NCBI RefSeq assembly: GCF_946187725.1 | Contig: NZ_CAMHSK010000002.1 | Coordinates: 159,352 to 223,351 of the forward strand | Reading direction: 5' to 3' | Origin: an uncultured Treponema sp. | GTDB taxonomy: Bacteria > Spirochaetota > Spirochaetia > Treponematales > Treponemataceae | DNA: 64,000 nt | Shown: positions 8,501-17,454 of the stretch, piece by piece | Position numbering within the stretch: the first letter of the stretch is position 1 | Layout: each line of letters begins with the position of its first letter | Notes under the pieces: generated by a model | What the model was told of the DNA's origin: nothing | Database searches by the model: none | Seen by the model: only the letters and a program-made list of their open reading frames with translations | Position numbers and translations under genes: made by a program

Positions 8501-10258
8501 CTAGTTCACATTTATCTCATTGTTTTCTATTATTGTAGCAGATTTTTCACTTTCTGTCTCAGACTCAGCGTTCACTTCAATTTCAGGAGCCGGAAGCTTC
8601 ACGCTGGCATTTGCCTTCATCGCTTTTTTGTCGATTTTTGCCTTAGCAGGAAGAACACGATCGGCCGCCCACAAATAGCGCACAAGCTCCACCGCAGTCC
8701 ATGCTCCCAAAATTGTAGAAATTCCAACACAGATATTCGACTGATTCTGAAGGTCACGCAGACGGTCATAATCCCCATAGCCCTGAGAATATGCCGTGTT
8801 TTCCGAAGTGAATTCGCCCATCGTATAAAAAGTAAGCGGAAGCGAACAAATCAATGCCGTATAAGCCGTATACATCCAGCGTCTTCGTTTGTCGATGTTT
8901 GCCTCACGGTCAAAGGTTTTTGCATTTACGACAAGACTCGCACCGTCAAAGGCAGACACTTCTGGAATTCTGAAAAAAGCGATATTGCTGGAATCAGAAT
9001 CATCCTCACTCTCTTTTGGAACCGTAAACACACCCAAAACAGATTTGCTGTTCACTTCAAGGTTTGCCCATGGTTCTTCTTTGGTAACAGGTGACTGCAA
9101 GAGTCCGTATGTATGAAAAACACCGTCACGATATTTTTTGAGCCTGATTCTTGCCAGTCCATGCACTTCAGGAACAAGATTTGCATGAATCAAAAAGCGC
9201 TGTTCATCAGAAAAAGCATAGGTAAAAGAAAGCTCTTCATAACCGTCAGCCGAAATATTAATTCTGTGAATTCCCGCATCCTTTATGATTTTGTTGTCAA
9301 AAGTGCCGTCACTCTTTTTAAGTGAAAAAACAACGCCGTCAATCATGATTTTCGCATTTGCGGCAATTTCTTTAGGTTCGATTTCGAATTCAAGCACTAC
9401 AGGTAATGCATTCGCAATTTTTGAATCGAGATTACGGGCAATTGAAGTTGCAAGCGGCATCAAATCACTTAAAAGCCCGACTTCGCGAACTGTGCCCAAA
9501 ATCTGGCCGCCCGGATAAATACGGAGATTCGTCGTAACCGAGCAGTAATCACCGTAAGTCGTAATTTCACCGGTAATCAGACCGTTGATTTTCGCAGAAG
9601 TGACTTCCTGCTCAAAATCCCATGAAGTGAATCCGGCTTCAAGAGATTTTTCGGCTGGCTTAAAAAGTGCCGTAGAATCGCCTTTGTAAAGAACTACATT
9701 TTCTGAAACAATCTGGTCTTTTTCATCACGCTGAAAGAACGGAAATGGAAGCTGAAAAGGGAACATTCCCGCGTTTTTTTTGGCTTCATCCCGTTTTTTT
9801 CCTTCAGCAATTTCTTCATCGCGGGCAATTTTTGGAGCCGCCTCATCGACCGCTTTTTTCACTTCCGCCAGGTTCTCGTCAATTTTGACTTCGATATCAC
9901 GGATTTTCTCCATTTCATCTTCAAGCAGCTTTTTGAGTTTTCTTGAATTTGTAGTCGTAAGGACAAGTGAATCACGAGTCTTGTATTCTTTGGAAAGCTG
10001 CAAAAAGAGAGAAAGGCGTGCCGTCTGAAGTTCCTTTAACTTACGGTCGAGTTGTTCTTTTTGGGGAACAGTGCGCATATTTTCGTTAGAAAACTGCTCG
10101 ATTATCAGCTGAGGAAGAACCGAAGCCGCCTTGGAAGTGCTTTCTGCCCGTTTTTGCTTCTGTTTAAAAGAAAATTCCATCACGCCGAGCGTCCAGTTGT
10201 CACAGAACACCGGCAAAGAGAGAAAAATCAAAATAAAAGCAAAAAGAACTTTTTTCAT
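8501..10258 (-). CDS. Exported coiled-coil / PEGA-like protein
   Basis: 585 residues starting with a clear signal peptide (residues 1-19, ending VFC). Residues about 60-160 are charged and predicted coiled coil. A beta-rich segment around 285-350 (EIEPKEIAANAKIMIDG, then IHRINISADGYEE) looks like a PEGA-type surface repeat. Two hydrophobic stretches near 468-485 and 510-530 could be membrane segments. The N-terminus (TLGVMEF) resembles spirochaete proteins that begin with a CsgG/LpoB-like strand. Its ATG shares one base with the prfB stop (TAATG), so it is coupled to prfB. Function unknown. Confidence 0.7.
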   Translation of the reverse strand: MKKVLFAFILIFLSLPVFCDNWTLGVMEFSFKQKQKRAESTSKAASVLPQLIIEQFSNENMRTVPQKEQLDRKLKELQTARLSLFLQLSKEYKTRDSLVLTTTNSRKLKKLLEDEMEKIRDIEVKIDENLAEVKKAVDEAAPKIARDEEIAEGKKRDEAKKNAGMFPFQLPFPFFQRDEKDQIVSENVVLYKGDSTALFKPAEKSLEAGFTSWDFEQEVTSAKINGLITGEITTYGDYCSVTTNLRIYPGGQILGTVREVGLLSDLMPLATSIARNLDSKIANALPVVLEFEIEPKEIAANAKIMIDGVVFSLKKSDGTFDNKIIKDAGIHRINISADGYEELSFTYAFSDEQRFLIHANLVPEVHGLARIRLKKYRDGVFHTYGLLQSPVTKEEPWANLEVNSKSVLGVFTVPKESEDDSDSSNIAFFRIPEVSAFDGASLVVNAKTFDREANIDKRRRWMYTAYTALICSLPLTFYTMGEFTSENTAYSQGYGDYDRLRDLQNQSNICVGISTILGAWTAVELVRYLWAADRVLPAKAKIDKKAMKANASVKLPAPEIEVNAESETESEKSATIIENNEINVN

Positions 10259-11395
10259 TACAAATCATCATCGTCGCTGTCATCGCCACCAACCGGCAGG
10301 CCCTTCCACTGAGCCTGAAGGAAGGAATCGATGAACTGATCGATGTCACCGTCCATTACAGCCTGAATGTCGCCAACTGAGAATTTTGTGCGGTGATCCT
10401 TGACCATCGTGTACGGCTGGAAGACATAGCTTCGGATTTGATTTCCCCATGAAATATCTTTTTTTTCAGCACCGAATTTCGCAGTTTCTTTGGCACGCTC
10501 TTCTTCATAATGAGCATAAAGTTTTGCACGCAAAAGATTCATACAAGTCGCACGGTTCATAATCTGACTTCGTTCGCTATCACACTGAACGACAATTCCT
10601 GTTGGGATATGAGTAAATCGAACAGCGGAGTCAGTTTTGTTTACATGCTGACCTCCCTTTCCACCAGAGCGGTAAGTGTCAACTCGCAAATCTTCAGGAC
10701 GGATATCAACTTTGATTGTGTCATCAAGAATCGGAAAAATGAAAACAGAACTGAATGATGTATGGCGGCGCGCATTTGCATCAAAAGGACTGATTCGAAC
10801 CAGACGGTGAACACCCGCCTCGCCCTTCAAATGACCGTAAACATAATCGCCCGTAATCTGAATGGTGGTTGATTTGATTCCGCCCTCGTCTTCCTGTAAA
10901 TCGACCGTCTCAAGTTTGTAGCCGTGTCGTTCTGCCCAACGGATATACATTCGCGAAAGCATATAAGCCCAATCGCAGGCTTCTGTTCCGCCCGCACCGG
11001 CATGAATCGTAAGGAAGCAGCCGTTCTTGTCAACTTCACCAGAAAGAAGATTCAAAATGCTCTGTTCCTCAAACTTTTTCTCACAGGCAGAAAGTTCTGC
11101 GCGCACTTCTTCTTCTATAGAATCATCACCGCCGTCAGTTCCAAGCTCATAAAGGGTCTTGATATCGTCAATCTGCTGCATCAATTCACGCCACGGCTCT
11201 ACACGGCCTTTGAGCAATTTGATATCGTTCATGACTTTCTGCGCCTTTTCGGCATCGTTCCAAAAATCAGGAGATGAAGTAAGTGCTTCGGTTTCTTTTA
11301 TTTTTTTGTCAATTGAAGCTGCGTCAAAGACGCCCCCAAACATTTTTAATATCTTCTTCAAGTCTTAAAATCGGTTCTTTAAGTTCTTCTAACAT
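10258..11395 (-). CDS. prfB: Peptide chain release factor 2, with programmed +1 frameshift
   Basis: RF2 terminates translation at UGA and UAA. The real start is ATG at 11395, preceded by AGGAG. Zero-frame translation gives 23 residues (ending NVWGRL), then an in-frame TGA at 11326-11324. Skipping the T at 11326 gives DAASIDKK and continues to the stop, for 378 residues, a normal RF2 length. Motifs in full-length numbering: SPF tripeptide (stop-codon recognition, RF2 type) at about 202-204 and GGQ (peptidyl-tRNA hydrolysis) at about 247-249. Annotating it as one frame from near 11361 would lose the true N-terminus. The C-terminus is an acidic tail. Confidence 0.95.
11323..11338 (-). promoter_or_regulatory. 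RF2 autoregulatory frameshift site
   Basis: On the minus strand the bases read TGG GGG CGT CTT TGA C. This matches the known prfB recoding signal: a Shine-Dalgarno-like GGGGG three bases before a CTT slippery codon, followed by the poorly terminating TGA-C. Low RF2 favours the +1 shift and hence RF2 synthesis. Confidence 0.93.
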
Positions 11396-11415
11396 TATTC
11401 GCTCCTAACCATAGC

Positions 11416-11444
11416 ATAATATAGTATTTATCTTGTCAAATCAA
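11416..11444 (-). promoter_or_regulatory. Likely sigma70 promoter of the prfB operon
   Basis: TTGATT (11444-11439), 17-base spacer, TATTAT (11421-11416) on the minus strand. A TTGACA also overlaps four bases downstream but with poor spacing. The divergent gene at 11462 must have its promoter in the same short interval. Confidence 0.5.
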
Positions 11445-11461
11445 CTTTTTTGCTGCAAAAT

Positions 11462-12379
11462 ATGAATATGTTCATTTTGCGAAAGACTGTCCACAGAACA
11501 TTTTTTCTCGCTCTTTTTATGAGTAACGCACTGTTCTTAAATGCACAAAAAGTCACATCACGGCCAGTCTGCACAGCAATCACCGCGCAAAAAACCGGCA
11601 TAAACAAAATCCAGCTCACATGGAACATTCCTGAAAATTTCACTGCCGCTAGCATCGCAATTTTCCGTTCAACAAGCCAGATTGAGCAAAAATCAACAGT
11701 TTCCGCAGAAAAGCCAATCGCAGAAGTTCCGGCACACACGACCAGCTACACAGACACGCTCAAACATTTCGGCGATTATTATTACGCACTTATCGCACGC
11801 GACAAGGAAGGCAATCTCTTCAACATGCTTTTTCCGACGGTCAATGCTACGGTAAAACCGGTTTCACTCATTCCGCCAGATGACTACCTCGAAACCGAAC
11901 CAGAAAATGAAGCGCAGTACATTCCGGGTTTCCTTCGTGAGCTTCCGCTGCCCTATCTTGATTTGATTTCAGACCTCGATATTCAGCCGGCAAAACTCAG
12001 TCAAAAGGCAAAAGATGAAGGCAAAAAACTTGCCGGAAAATACGCTGTCAAAAAGCCCAAGCTTCTCTCCCCATACATTTTTGAGGAAGACATGATTGCT
12101 TCTCCACAGGGAGATGATTTTTTTCTTTTTGAATCGCTCAAAACCTACTTCATCAAAAAAGACTACAAGGGCTCCGTTAAAGATTTGCGCAATTTTCTCT
12201 CCATAACAAGAGAGCCTTTTGTAACTACGAGAGCTGTTTTTTATCTTGCTCAGTCGCAGTATTATTGCAAAAATTACAGAAAAGCCCTGGAACTCTTCCT
12301 TTTTGTTGAGGATGAGCTGCCAGAGCTTTCAAAGAAGTGGATTGATTCCACGCTGGATTTTTACAAGATTAAGGCTTAA
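11462..12379 (+). CDS. Exported protein with fibronectin-III-like and helical repeat regions
   Basis: 305 residues if started at ATG 11462; earlier TTG and later ATG (11468) starts are possible. A signal peptide ends near NALFLNAQ. Residues about 35-125 resemble a fibronectin type III module (NKIQLTWNIPENF, FRSTS, TTSYTDTLKHFGDYYYALIARD). Residues about 225-305 are helical with a TPR/outer-lipoprotein-like pattern (FYLAQSQYYCKNYRKALELF). No enzyme motif is seen. It is convergent with hslU, ten bases away, and divergent from prfB. Confidence 0.7.
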   Translation: MNMFILRKTVHRTFFLALFMSNALFLNAQKVTSRPVCTAITAQKTGINKIQLTWNIPENFTAASIAIFRSTSQIEQKSTVSAEKPIAEVPAHTTSYTDTLKHFGDYYYALIARDKEGNLFNMLFPTVNATVKPVSLIPPDDYLETEPENEAQYIPGFLRELPLPYLDLISDLDIQPAKLSQKAKDEGKKLAGKYAVKKPKLLSPYIFEEDMIASPQGDDFFLFESLKTYFIKKDYKGSVKDLRNFLSITREPFVTTRAVFYLAQSQYYCKNYRKALELFLFVEDELPELSKKWIDSTLDFYKIKA

Positions 12380-12389
12380 GCAATTTCTT

Positions 12390-13775
12390 CTATAGAATAT
12401 ATCTGCTCAAATCCTGATCTTTCACAACACCGGTAAGTTTTTCATCAACATAAGTAGAATCTACATTGATTGTCTCGCCAGCGTGCTCATCGGCATCGAA
12501 ACTGATTTCTTCAAGCACTTTCTCCATGATTGTATGCAGACGACGCGCACCGATATTTTCACTGCGGCTGTTGAGTTCTTCTGCAAGTTCGCTCATTCGA
12601 TCAATTGAATTTTCTGTAAAGACGATGTTTACGCCTTCGGTTGACAGAAGTGCCGAATACTGCTTTGTAAGGGCATTTTTTGGCTCGGTAAGGATTCGCT
12701 TGAAATCTTCTTTTGAAAGTGACTCAAGTTCTACACGAAGCGGGAAACGGCCCTGCAATTCAGGAATCAAATCACTTGGAGCGGCAAGAGAAAAAGCACC
12801 AGCTGCAATAAAGAGAATGTGTGTAGTGTCTACAACTCCGAATTTTGTATTGACTTTAGAACCTTCGACAATCGGAAGAATGTCCCGCTGAACCCCCTCA
12901 CGGCTAACCTGCCCGCTTGAATTTGCATTCTTTGTGGCGATTTTATCGATTTCATCAATAAAGATGATTCCGCTCTGCTCGACCCGCTCTTTTGCCTTAT
13001 CTGCAACCTTGTCAGCATCAATCATAGAGTCCAGAACTTCTTCTGTGAGGATTTTTCGTGCCTCACGGATTGAAACGGTCTTCTTTTTATGATTGCGGCC
13101 AGACAAAAGATTCTGGATTTCCATCATTCCGCTCTGCAAATCATCCATTGAACCGCCGGCAATTATTTCCATGCTCGGCATGTGATTCTGCCTTTTTACA
13201 GTAAGCTCGACTTCACGGTCTTCAAGTTTGCCTTCACGGAGCATTACACGGAATTTTTCGCGCGTTGAGTTGTCCTCAATTTTGGGAACAGCAGGAGAAA
13301 ATGGTGTATCAGATGGATTTTCTGAATTTTCGGCATCAGATTCTTTTTTTTCAGTTCCTGGCAAAAGCAAATCAAGAAGCTTTTCTTCGACTTTTGGAGC
13401 ACAGGCTTCACGCATTGAGTCTTCAACTTCCTTTTTGACATTGTTGAATCCGACAGCCATCAAATCGCGAACCATTGACTCAACATCACGACCAACATAG
13501 CCGACTTCAGTGTACTTTGTAGCCTCGACCTTGATGAAAGGTGCGTTCACGAGTTTTGCAAGACGGCGTGCGATTTCTGTCTTACCAACGCCGGTAGGTC
13601 CAATCATGAGGATGTTTTTTGGTGCAACCTCATCACGAATGTCATCAGCAAGATGAAGACGACGGATTCGATTTCGCAAGGCAACGGCCACCGCCTTCTT
13701 TGCCTTTTCCTGCCCGATAATGTAGGCATCAAGTTTTTCTACAATCTGCTTAGGTGTAAGCCCTTCAATAGACAT
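12390..13775 (-). CDS. hslU: ATP-dependent protease ATPase subunit HslU
   Basis: 461 residues of the AAA+ unfoldase that feeds substrates to the HslV peptidase. N-terminus [17 protein letters not shown] is typical; Walker [10 protein letters not shown] at 59-67; Walker B FIDEIDKI near 270; GYVGRD pore motif near residue 93; a variable I domain (about 110-240) containing an acidic low-complexity stretch. The C-terminal sequence DLSRYIL is the conserved tail that inserts into HslV. It follows hslV by 13 bases in the same operon. Confidence 0.97.
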   Translation of the reverse strand: MSIEGLTPKQIVEKLDAYIIGQEKAKKAVAVALRNRIRRLHLADDIRDEVAPKNILMIGPTGVGKTEIARRLAKLVNAPFIKVEATKYTEVGYVGRDVESMVRDLMAVGFNNVKKEVEDSMREACAPKVEEKLLDLLLPGTEKKESDAENSENPSDTPFSPAVPKIEDNSTREKFRVMLREGKLEDREVELTVKRQNHMPSMEIIAGGSMDDLQSGMMEIQNLLSGRNHKKKTVSIREARKILTEEVLDSMIDADKVADKAKERVEQSGIIFIDEIDKIATKNANSSGQVSREGVQRDILPIVEGSKVNTKFGVVDTTHILFIAAGAFSLAAPSDLIPELQGRFPLRVELESLSKEDFKRILTEPKNALTKQYSALLSTEGVNIVFTENSIDRMSELAEELNSRSENIGARRLHTIMEKVLEEISFDADEHAGETINVDSTYVDEKLTGVVKDQDLSRYIL

Positions 13776-13788
13776 AAATTCCCCTGTT

Positions 13789-14328
13789 TTAAATCTCTTC
13801 TACTGTTATATTGTGATTTGTGTAAATACAGATATTTCCGGCGATGTTCAGGCTTCGCTCGGCGATTTCGCGGGCACTCAAATCACTTGAATCAAGATAT
13901 GCGAGTGCAGCTGAATAGGCGTAGTTTCCGCCCGAACCGATTGCAAGCACATCATTTTCCGGCTCGATTACATTTCCGTCGCCGCTAATCAAAAGAATCT
14001 TGTTTGAATCGGCAACAATCAGCATTGCCTCAAGCTTCTGGTACATTTTTTCAGTACGCCACATTTTTGCAAGTTCAACGGCACTTCTGGTCAAATCACC
14101 GTTAAATTCCTTGACCTTTTCTTCAAATTTATCAAGCAGAGTGAACGCATCGGCAACGCTTCCAGCAAAGCCTGTGAGAATCTTTCCGTTGTAGATTTTT
14201 CGGACTTTGCGTGCGTTGCCCTTGCAGACAGTATTTCCAAGAGTGACCTGACCGTCACCTGCCATAGCGACCTTACCGTTTCTTTTGACAGCAATAACGG
14301 TGGTGCTTCTGATTTCAACCTTTTCCAT
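13789..14328 (-). CDS. hslV: ATP-dependent protease peptidase subunit HslV
   Basis: 179 residues from ATG 14328. The family starts its mature chain at a catalytic Thr; here Thr-9 in [11 protein letters not shown] aligns with it, giving an eight-residue leader, and Ser-8 precedes it as in CodW-like proteins. [21 protein letters not shown] is the conserved core. An upstream GTG at 14379 would overlap the chemoreceptor stop and add 17 unlikely residues. No Shine-Dalgarno precedes the ATG; a plausible promoter sits immediately upstream, so the mRNA may be leaderless. Confidence 0.95.
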   Translation of the reverse strand: MEKVEIRSTTVIAVKRNGKVAMAGDGQVTLGNTVCKGNARKVRKIYNGKILTGFAGSVADAFTLLDKFEEKVKEFNGDLTRSAVELAKMWRTEKMYQKLEAMLIVADSNKILLISGDGNVIEPENDVLAIGSGGNYAYSAALAYLDSSDLSAREIAERSLNIAGNICIYTNHNITVEEI

Positions 14329-14334
14329 ACTATA

Positions 14335-14363
14335 AAGATAAAGAAAAAGCGGCAGGTCGGCAA
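14335..14363 (-). promoter_or_regulatory. Possible promoter just upstream of hslV
   Basis: Minus strand: TTGCCG (14363-14358), 17-base spacer, TATCTT (14340-14335), then six bases to the hslV ATG. This would place the transcription start at or next to the start codon. It lies at the end of the chemoreceptor gene, which would explain how hslVU is expressed despite that insertion. Confidence 0.4.
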
Positions 14364-14371
14364 GAGAATTC

Positions 14372-16465
14372 TCAGACACGGAACAAATCTATTTCGTTAC
14401 CGATTTTTGAAATAGAATCGTTCATTATGCCGGAAATTTCAGACAAGGCAGCACCTGTCTCATGGATTTTCCGTGCACCGATGCCCATTTCGCCAAGGCT
14501 GTCCTTAATCTTGAGCGTTGCGTTCTGGAGTTTCTGCACCTCATGAAGAATCTGCTTGTTTCCCTCTGACATTTCAGCGGAAGCTGTTCGAACTTCTGAA
14601 GTGCTGTCATTCATCGCATGGAGAGCTTCACCAATCTGCTGACTTCCTTCCTGCTGTTCCTGCATTGCAGAACGAATCTGACGGACCAGCTGGTCGGTAT
14701 CTTTGATTTTGTCAGTAACCGACTGGAAAGCAGCACTTGAATCAATGGAAGCCGAAACAACATCAGCAATTGAAGAGCGGATTTTTCCAAGCTGAACACC
14801 AATCGTTTTTGACTGCTCGCTGGAATTTTCTGAAAGCTTACGGATTTCATCTGCGACGACCGAGAAACCTTTGCCAGCCTCGCCCGCATGAGCCGCTTCA
14901 ATTGCCGCATTCATTGCAAGAAGGTTCGTCTGTTCAGCGATTGCCGAAATGACAGTGTTTGCGTCCTGAAGCATTTCGCTCTGAGTCTTAATTTGCTCGA
15001 TTTTATTGTTTACATCGGCCTGTTTTGCTGAACCCGTCTGAGCATTCATTTCAAGCTGCTCGAATGAGCCGGCCATTTTTTCGACAGTCTGATTTACGCT
15101 TGAAATGTTTCCAATCATCTCTTCAACGGCAGCTGAAGCCTGTGAAACCTGCGAAACCTGATTTTCAATCATCCGTTCAAGAGAAGCAATGTTTGAGGCG
15201 ATTTCATTAATTGCACCCGCAGTTTCATCCACGCTTCCAGACTGATTCACAATCTGACGGTTGACACCCTCAATATTCGCAAGGATTTCTGTGATTGACG
15301 CAGCGGTATCCTGAGTTGCATCCGACATCTGACCGCCCGCAGAATGCAGGTTTTCCTTAGAATTCTTTATCTGAGAGATTATTGAATGAAGTTTTTCAAC
15401 GAATACATTGAAGCCAGAAACGACATCCCCGACCTCATCTTTCGATTTTACGACAAGTCGCTGTGTTAAATCGGCATTTCCGCTTGAAATTTCCGTAATT
15501 GCCCTCTTCAAACGACGAAGAGGCCTGATAGAAAGACGGATTACGATGCCAACAACAATAAGCGAAAGAACAGTCAAAACGATAAATGAGACAATAATCA
15601 AGCCCATAAGACTGTTGAGCCGTTCCTGAAAATCAGAGAACGGAACTGAACAGGCGGCAATCCAGTTTGTATCAGGAATTCGCTCAAAAACCGACATCCA
15701 TTTCTTGCCGTTGTCAACATAGACATCGCTTCCAGTCTTGCCGGAAAGCATGAGCGTAAGATGGTCGCCCAAAGAAGTGCCCTGACTGCTTTTTTCGATT
15801 GCACCGACATCTTCAACACCGACCTTCCAGTGGTCTTCGTTTGCAAGGGTGATTTTTGTAGCCGCACTGATTACATAGGGCTTTCGGTTCTTTGACATTG
15901 GGTGATCCATACAAAGATTGCTGAGCTTAAAGCCGTCCACTACACAATACAGTACATTTATGACCCGCCCTGCCGAATCTTTTACAGGATAGGAATAGGT
16001 CATCGTGACCGCATTAGTCTTTGAGTTGGCCGACGGATCAGTGATTACAAGGCTGCCCTTTTTGGCACCAGTAAAATATTCTTCGGATGAAGCGGAAAAC
16101 AATAGCCCAGAAGACTTGTCATACCCATGACCGTCGATATCGAGGACAGAAACATCAATGTAATCTTTGTCGGAAGAAGTTACGGCACGGGCAATTTTAG
16201 TTTTTTCCAAAAGACTTACATCCGGATCTGTCATACGGGAGTCAACAGCAAGCGTCTGAAGCATACGGATTTCACGCTCATTATTGAGGTGCATTTCCTT
16301 TGCAACAGCATTGACCGAATGCAGCAAATCTTCATACATCATCTGTTGAAGTGATTTTGATGAATTGAGACTGACAATGATTCCGATGATGAAGTTTGAA
16401 AGACAAGTACCAATCAGTACGGTAAGAATAATTTTGAAACTAAGGCTTTTACGCGGATTCTTCAC
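14372..16465 (-). CDS. Methyl-accepting chemotaxis protein (Cache-HAMP-MCP)
   Basis: 697 residues. Membrane segment about 10-32, extracytoplasmic Cache-type sensor about 40-275, second membrane segment about 285-310, HAMP ([11 protein letters not shown] region, about 310-365), then a long coiled-coil signalling domain with the invariant hairpin tip around [20 protein letters not shown]. It passes ligand occupancy to CheA/CheW. No CheR-binding pentapeptide at the C-terminus. It starts with GTG behind an ideal AAGGAGG, and has its own extended -10 promoter. It sits between xerC and hslV, which are neighbours in the usual operon, so it looks like an inserted gene. Ligand unknown. Confidence 0.93.
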   Translation of the reverse strand: MKNPRKSLSFKIILTVLIGTCLSNFIIGIIVSLNSSKSLQQMMYEDLLHSVNAVAKEMHLNNEREIRMLQTLAVDSRMTDPDVSLLEKTKIARAVTSSDKDYIDVSVLDIDGHGYDKSSGLLFSASSEEYFTGAKKGSLVITDPSANSKTNAVTMTYSYPVKDSAGRVINVLYCVVDGFKLSNLCMDHPMSKNRKPYVISAATKITLANEDHWKVGVEDVGAIEKSSQGTSLGDHLTLMLSGKTGSDVYVDNGKKWMSVFERIPDTNWIAACSVPFSDFQERLNSLMGLIIVSFIVLTVLSLIVVGIVIRLSIRPLRRLKRAITEISSGNADLTQRLVVKSKDEVGDVVSGFNVFVEKLHSIISQIKNSKENLHSAGGQMSDATQDTAASITEILANIEGVNRQIVNQSGSVDETAGAINEIASNIASLERMIENQVSQVSQASAAVEEMIGNISSVNQTVEKMAGSFEQLEMNAQTGSAKQADVNNKIEQIKTQSEMLQDANTVISAIAEQTNLLAMNAAIEAAHAGEAGKGFSVVADEIRKLSENSSEQSKTIGVQLGKIRSSIADVVSASIDSSAAFQSVTDKIKDTDQLVRQIRSAMQEQQEGSQQIGEALHAMNDSTSEVRTASAEMSEGNKQILHEVQKLQNATLKIKDSLGEMGIGARKIHETGAALSEISGIMNDSISKIGNEIDLFRV

Positions 16466-16484
16466 AGGAACCTCCTTAGCATCA

Positions 16485-16490
16485 ATTATA
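16485..16490 (-). promoter_or_regulatory. Extended -10 promoter of the chemoreceptor gene
   Basis: TGTTATAAT on the minus strand (TATAAT at 16490-16485, with TG one base upstream) lies 20 bases before the start codon and 8 before the AAGGAGG ribosome site. The -35 element is poor, as is common with extended -10 promoters. Confidence 0.55.
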
Positions 16491-16523
16491 ACACGATTTC
16501 TTCAAAAACTAAAAACAAAAGAT

Positions 16524-17429
16524 TTAAGATTTTCCACCGTGCGGATGCGCCTTATTGTACATTTCAATCATTTTCTCGGTACTGATGTGAGTATAGCGCT
16601 GAGTAGTAGAAATACTTGAGTGACCAAGCAATTCCTGAACGAGCCTTACATCCGCGCCGTTTGTAATCATTGCAGTAGCGAAAGTGTGCCGGAAAGCGTG
16701 CGGCGAAACATGACGCTTCGTTCCTTCGCTTCCCGAATAGCGTGTGATAATCAGACGAAGCCCGCCAGTTGAAAGAGCGCCGCCCCTCTGATTCACAAAA
16801 ATATGCCTTTCCTTATCAGATTCCCCGAAGCGTTTTTTTCGGTCTTCAAGATAGGCCTTCAGAGCGTTCTGAGCATCTTCCTCAAAATAAACACGCCTGT
16901 CCTTACTGCCCTTACCAGTCACGATTGCCGAAGAATAATCACCGCTAAAATCATCAAAAGTAAGCGACACAATTTCACTTGCACGACATCCCGAAGAGTA
17001 AAGCATTTCAAAAATCGCCTTATCGCGTTTTTCCCACAAAAGCTCATTGACTTCAGGCTCATGGCAAAGTTTATCGATTTCAGCACCAGTCATAAACCGG
17101 GGAAGTTTTCTTGGATTTTTAACAGTTTTAAGCTCAAATGCGACATTAACATTAAGATGACCAAATTTCCGGCAATACCCGAACAAACTTCGCACAGATG
17201 AAATAAAACGATTGATTGAGGCAGCAGAACGCTTTTTTTTGGAAAGAACACCCACGCACTGTTTTAGGTCCTCAAGTTCAATCGCAGCCATTTCCTTTTC
17301 AGGCCCGATAAAACTCATTTCCTTAAACTGAAGCAAATCGCTCCTGCACGCCGTAACTGTATTTGCCGAAAGCGTGCGCACGGATTCAATGTACGAGAGA
17401 TATTCCTCAATTGCGTCTGAGACAGTCAT
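16524..17429 (-). CDS. xerC: Tyrosine recombinase XerC (CodV-like)
   Basis: 301 residues with an N-terminal SAM-like core-binding domain (1-90) and a C-terminal catalytic domain. All catalytic residues are visible: Arg-149 (GCRASE), Lys-173, His-244 and Arg-247 (HAFRH), His-270 (LLGH) and nucleophile Tyr-279. It would resolve chromosome dimers at dif with the second recombinase at 21483-22376. I call it XerC from its place between topA and hslVU, where codV/xerC lies in other bacteria. Confidence 0.88.
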   Translation of the reverse strand: MTVSDAIEEYLSYIESVRTLSANTVTACRSDLLQFKEMSFIGPEKEMAAIELEDLKQCVGVLSKKKRSAASINRFISSVRSLFGYCRKFGHLNVNVAFELKTVKNPRKLPRFMTGAEIDKLCHEPEVNELLWEKRDKAIFEMLYSSGCRASEIVSLTFDDFSGDYSSAIVTGKGSKDRRVYFEEDAQNALKAYLEDRKKRFGESDKERHIFVNQRGGALSTGGLRLIITRYSGSEGTKRHVSPHAFRHTFATAMITNGADVRLVQELLGHSSISTTQRYTHISTEKMIEMYNKAHPHGGKS

Positions 17430-17454
17430 GTTTTTATTATCGGCAGGAAATTAG

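Noticed and set aside
11326..11361. RF2 starting near 11361 in a single frame
   Set aside because: That start has no ribosome site and ignores the clear frameshift signal and upstream ATG at 11395.
14329..14379. Longer HslV starting at GTG 14379
   Set aside because: It would add a hydrophobic leader unknown in HslV and overlaps the chemoreceptor stop; the catalytic Thr fits the shorter form.
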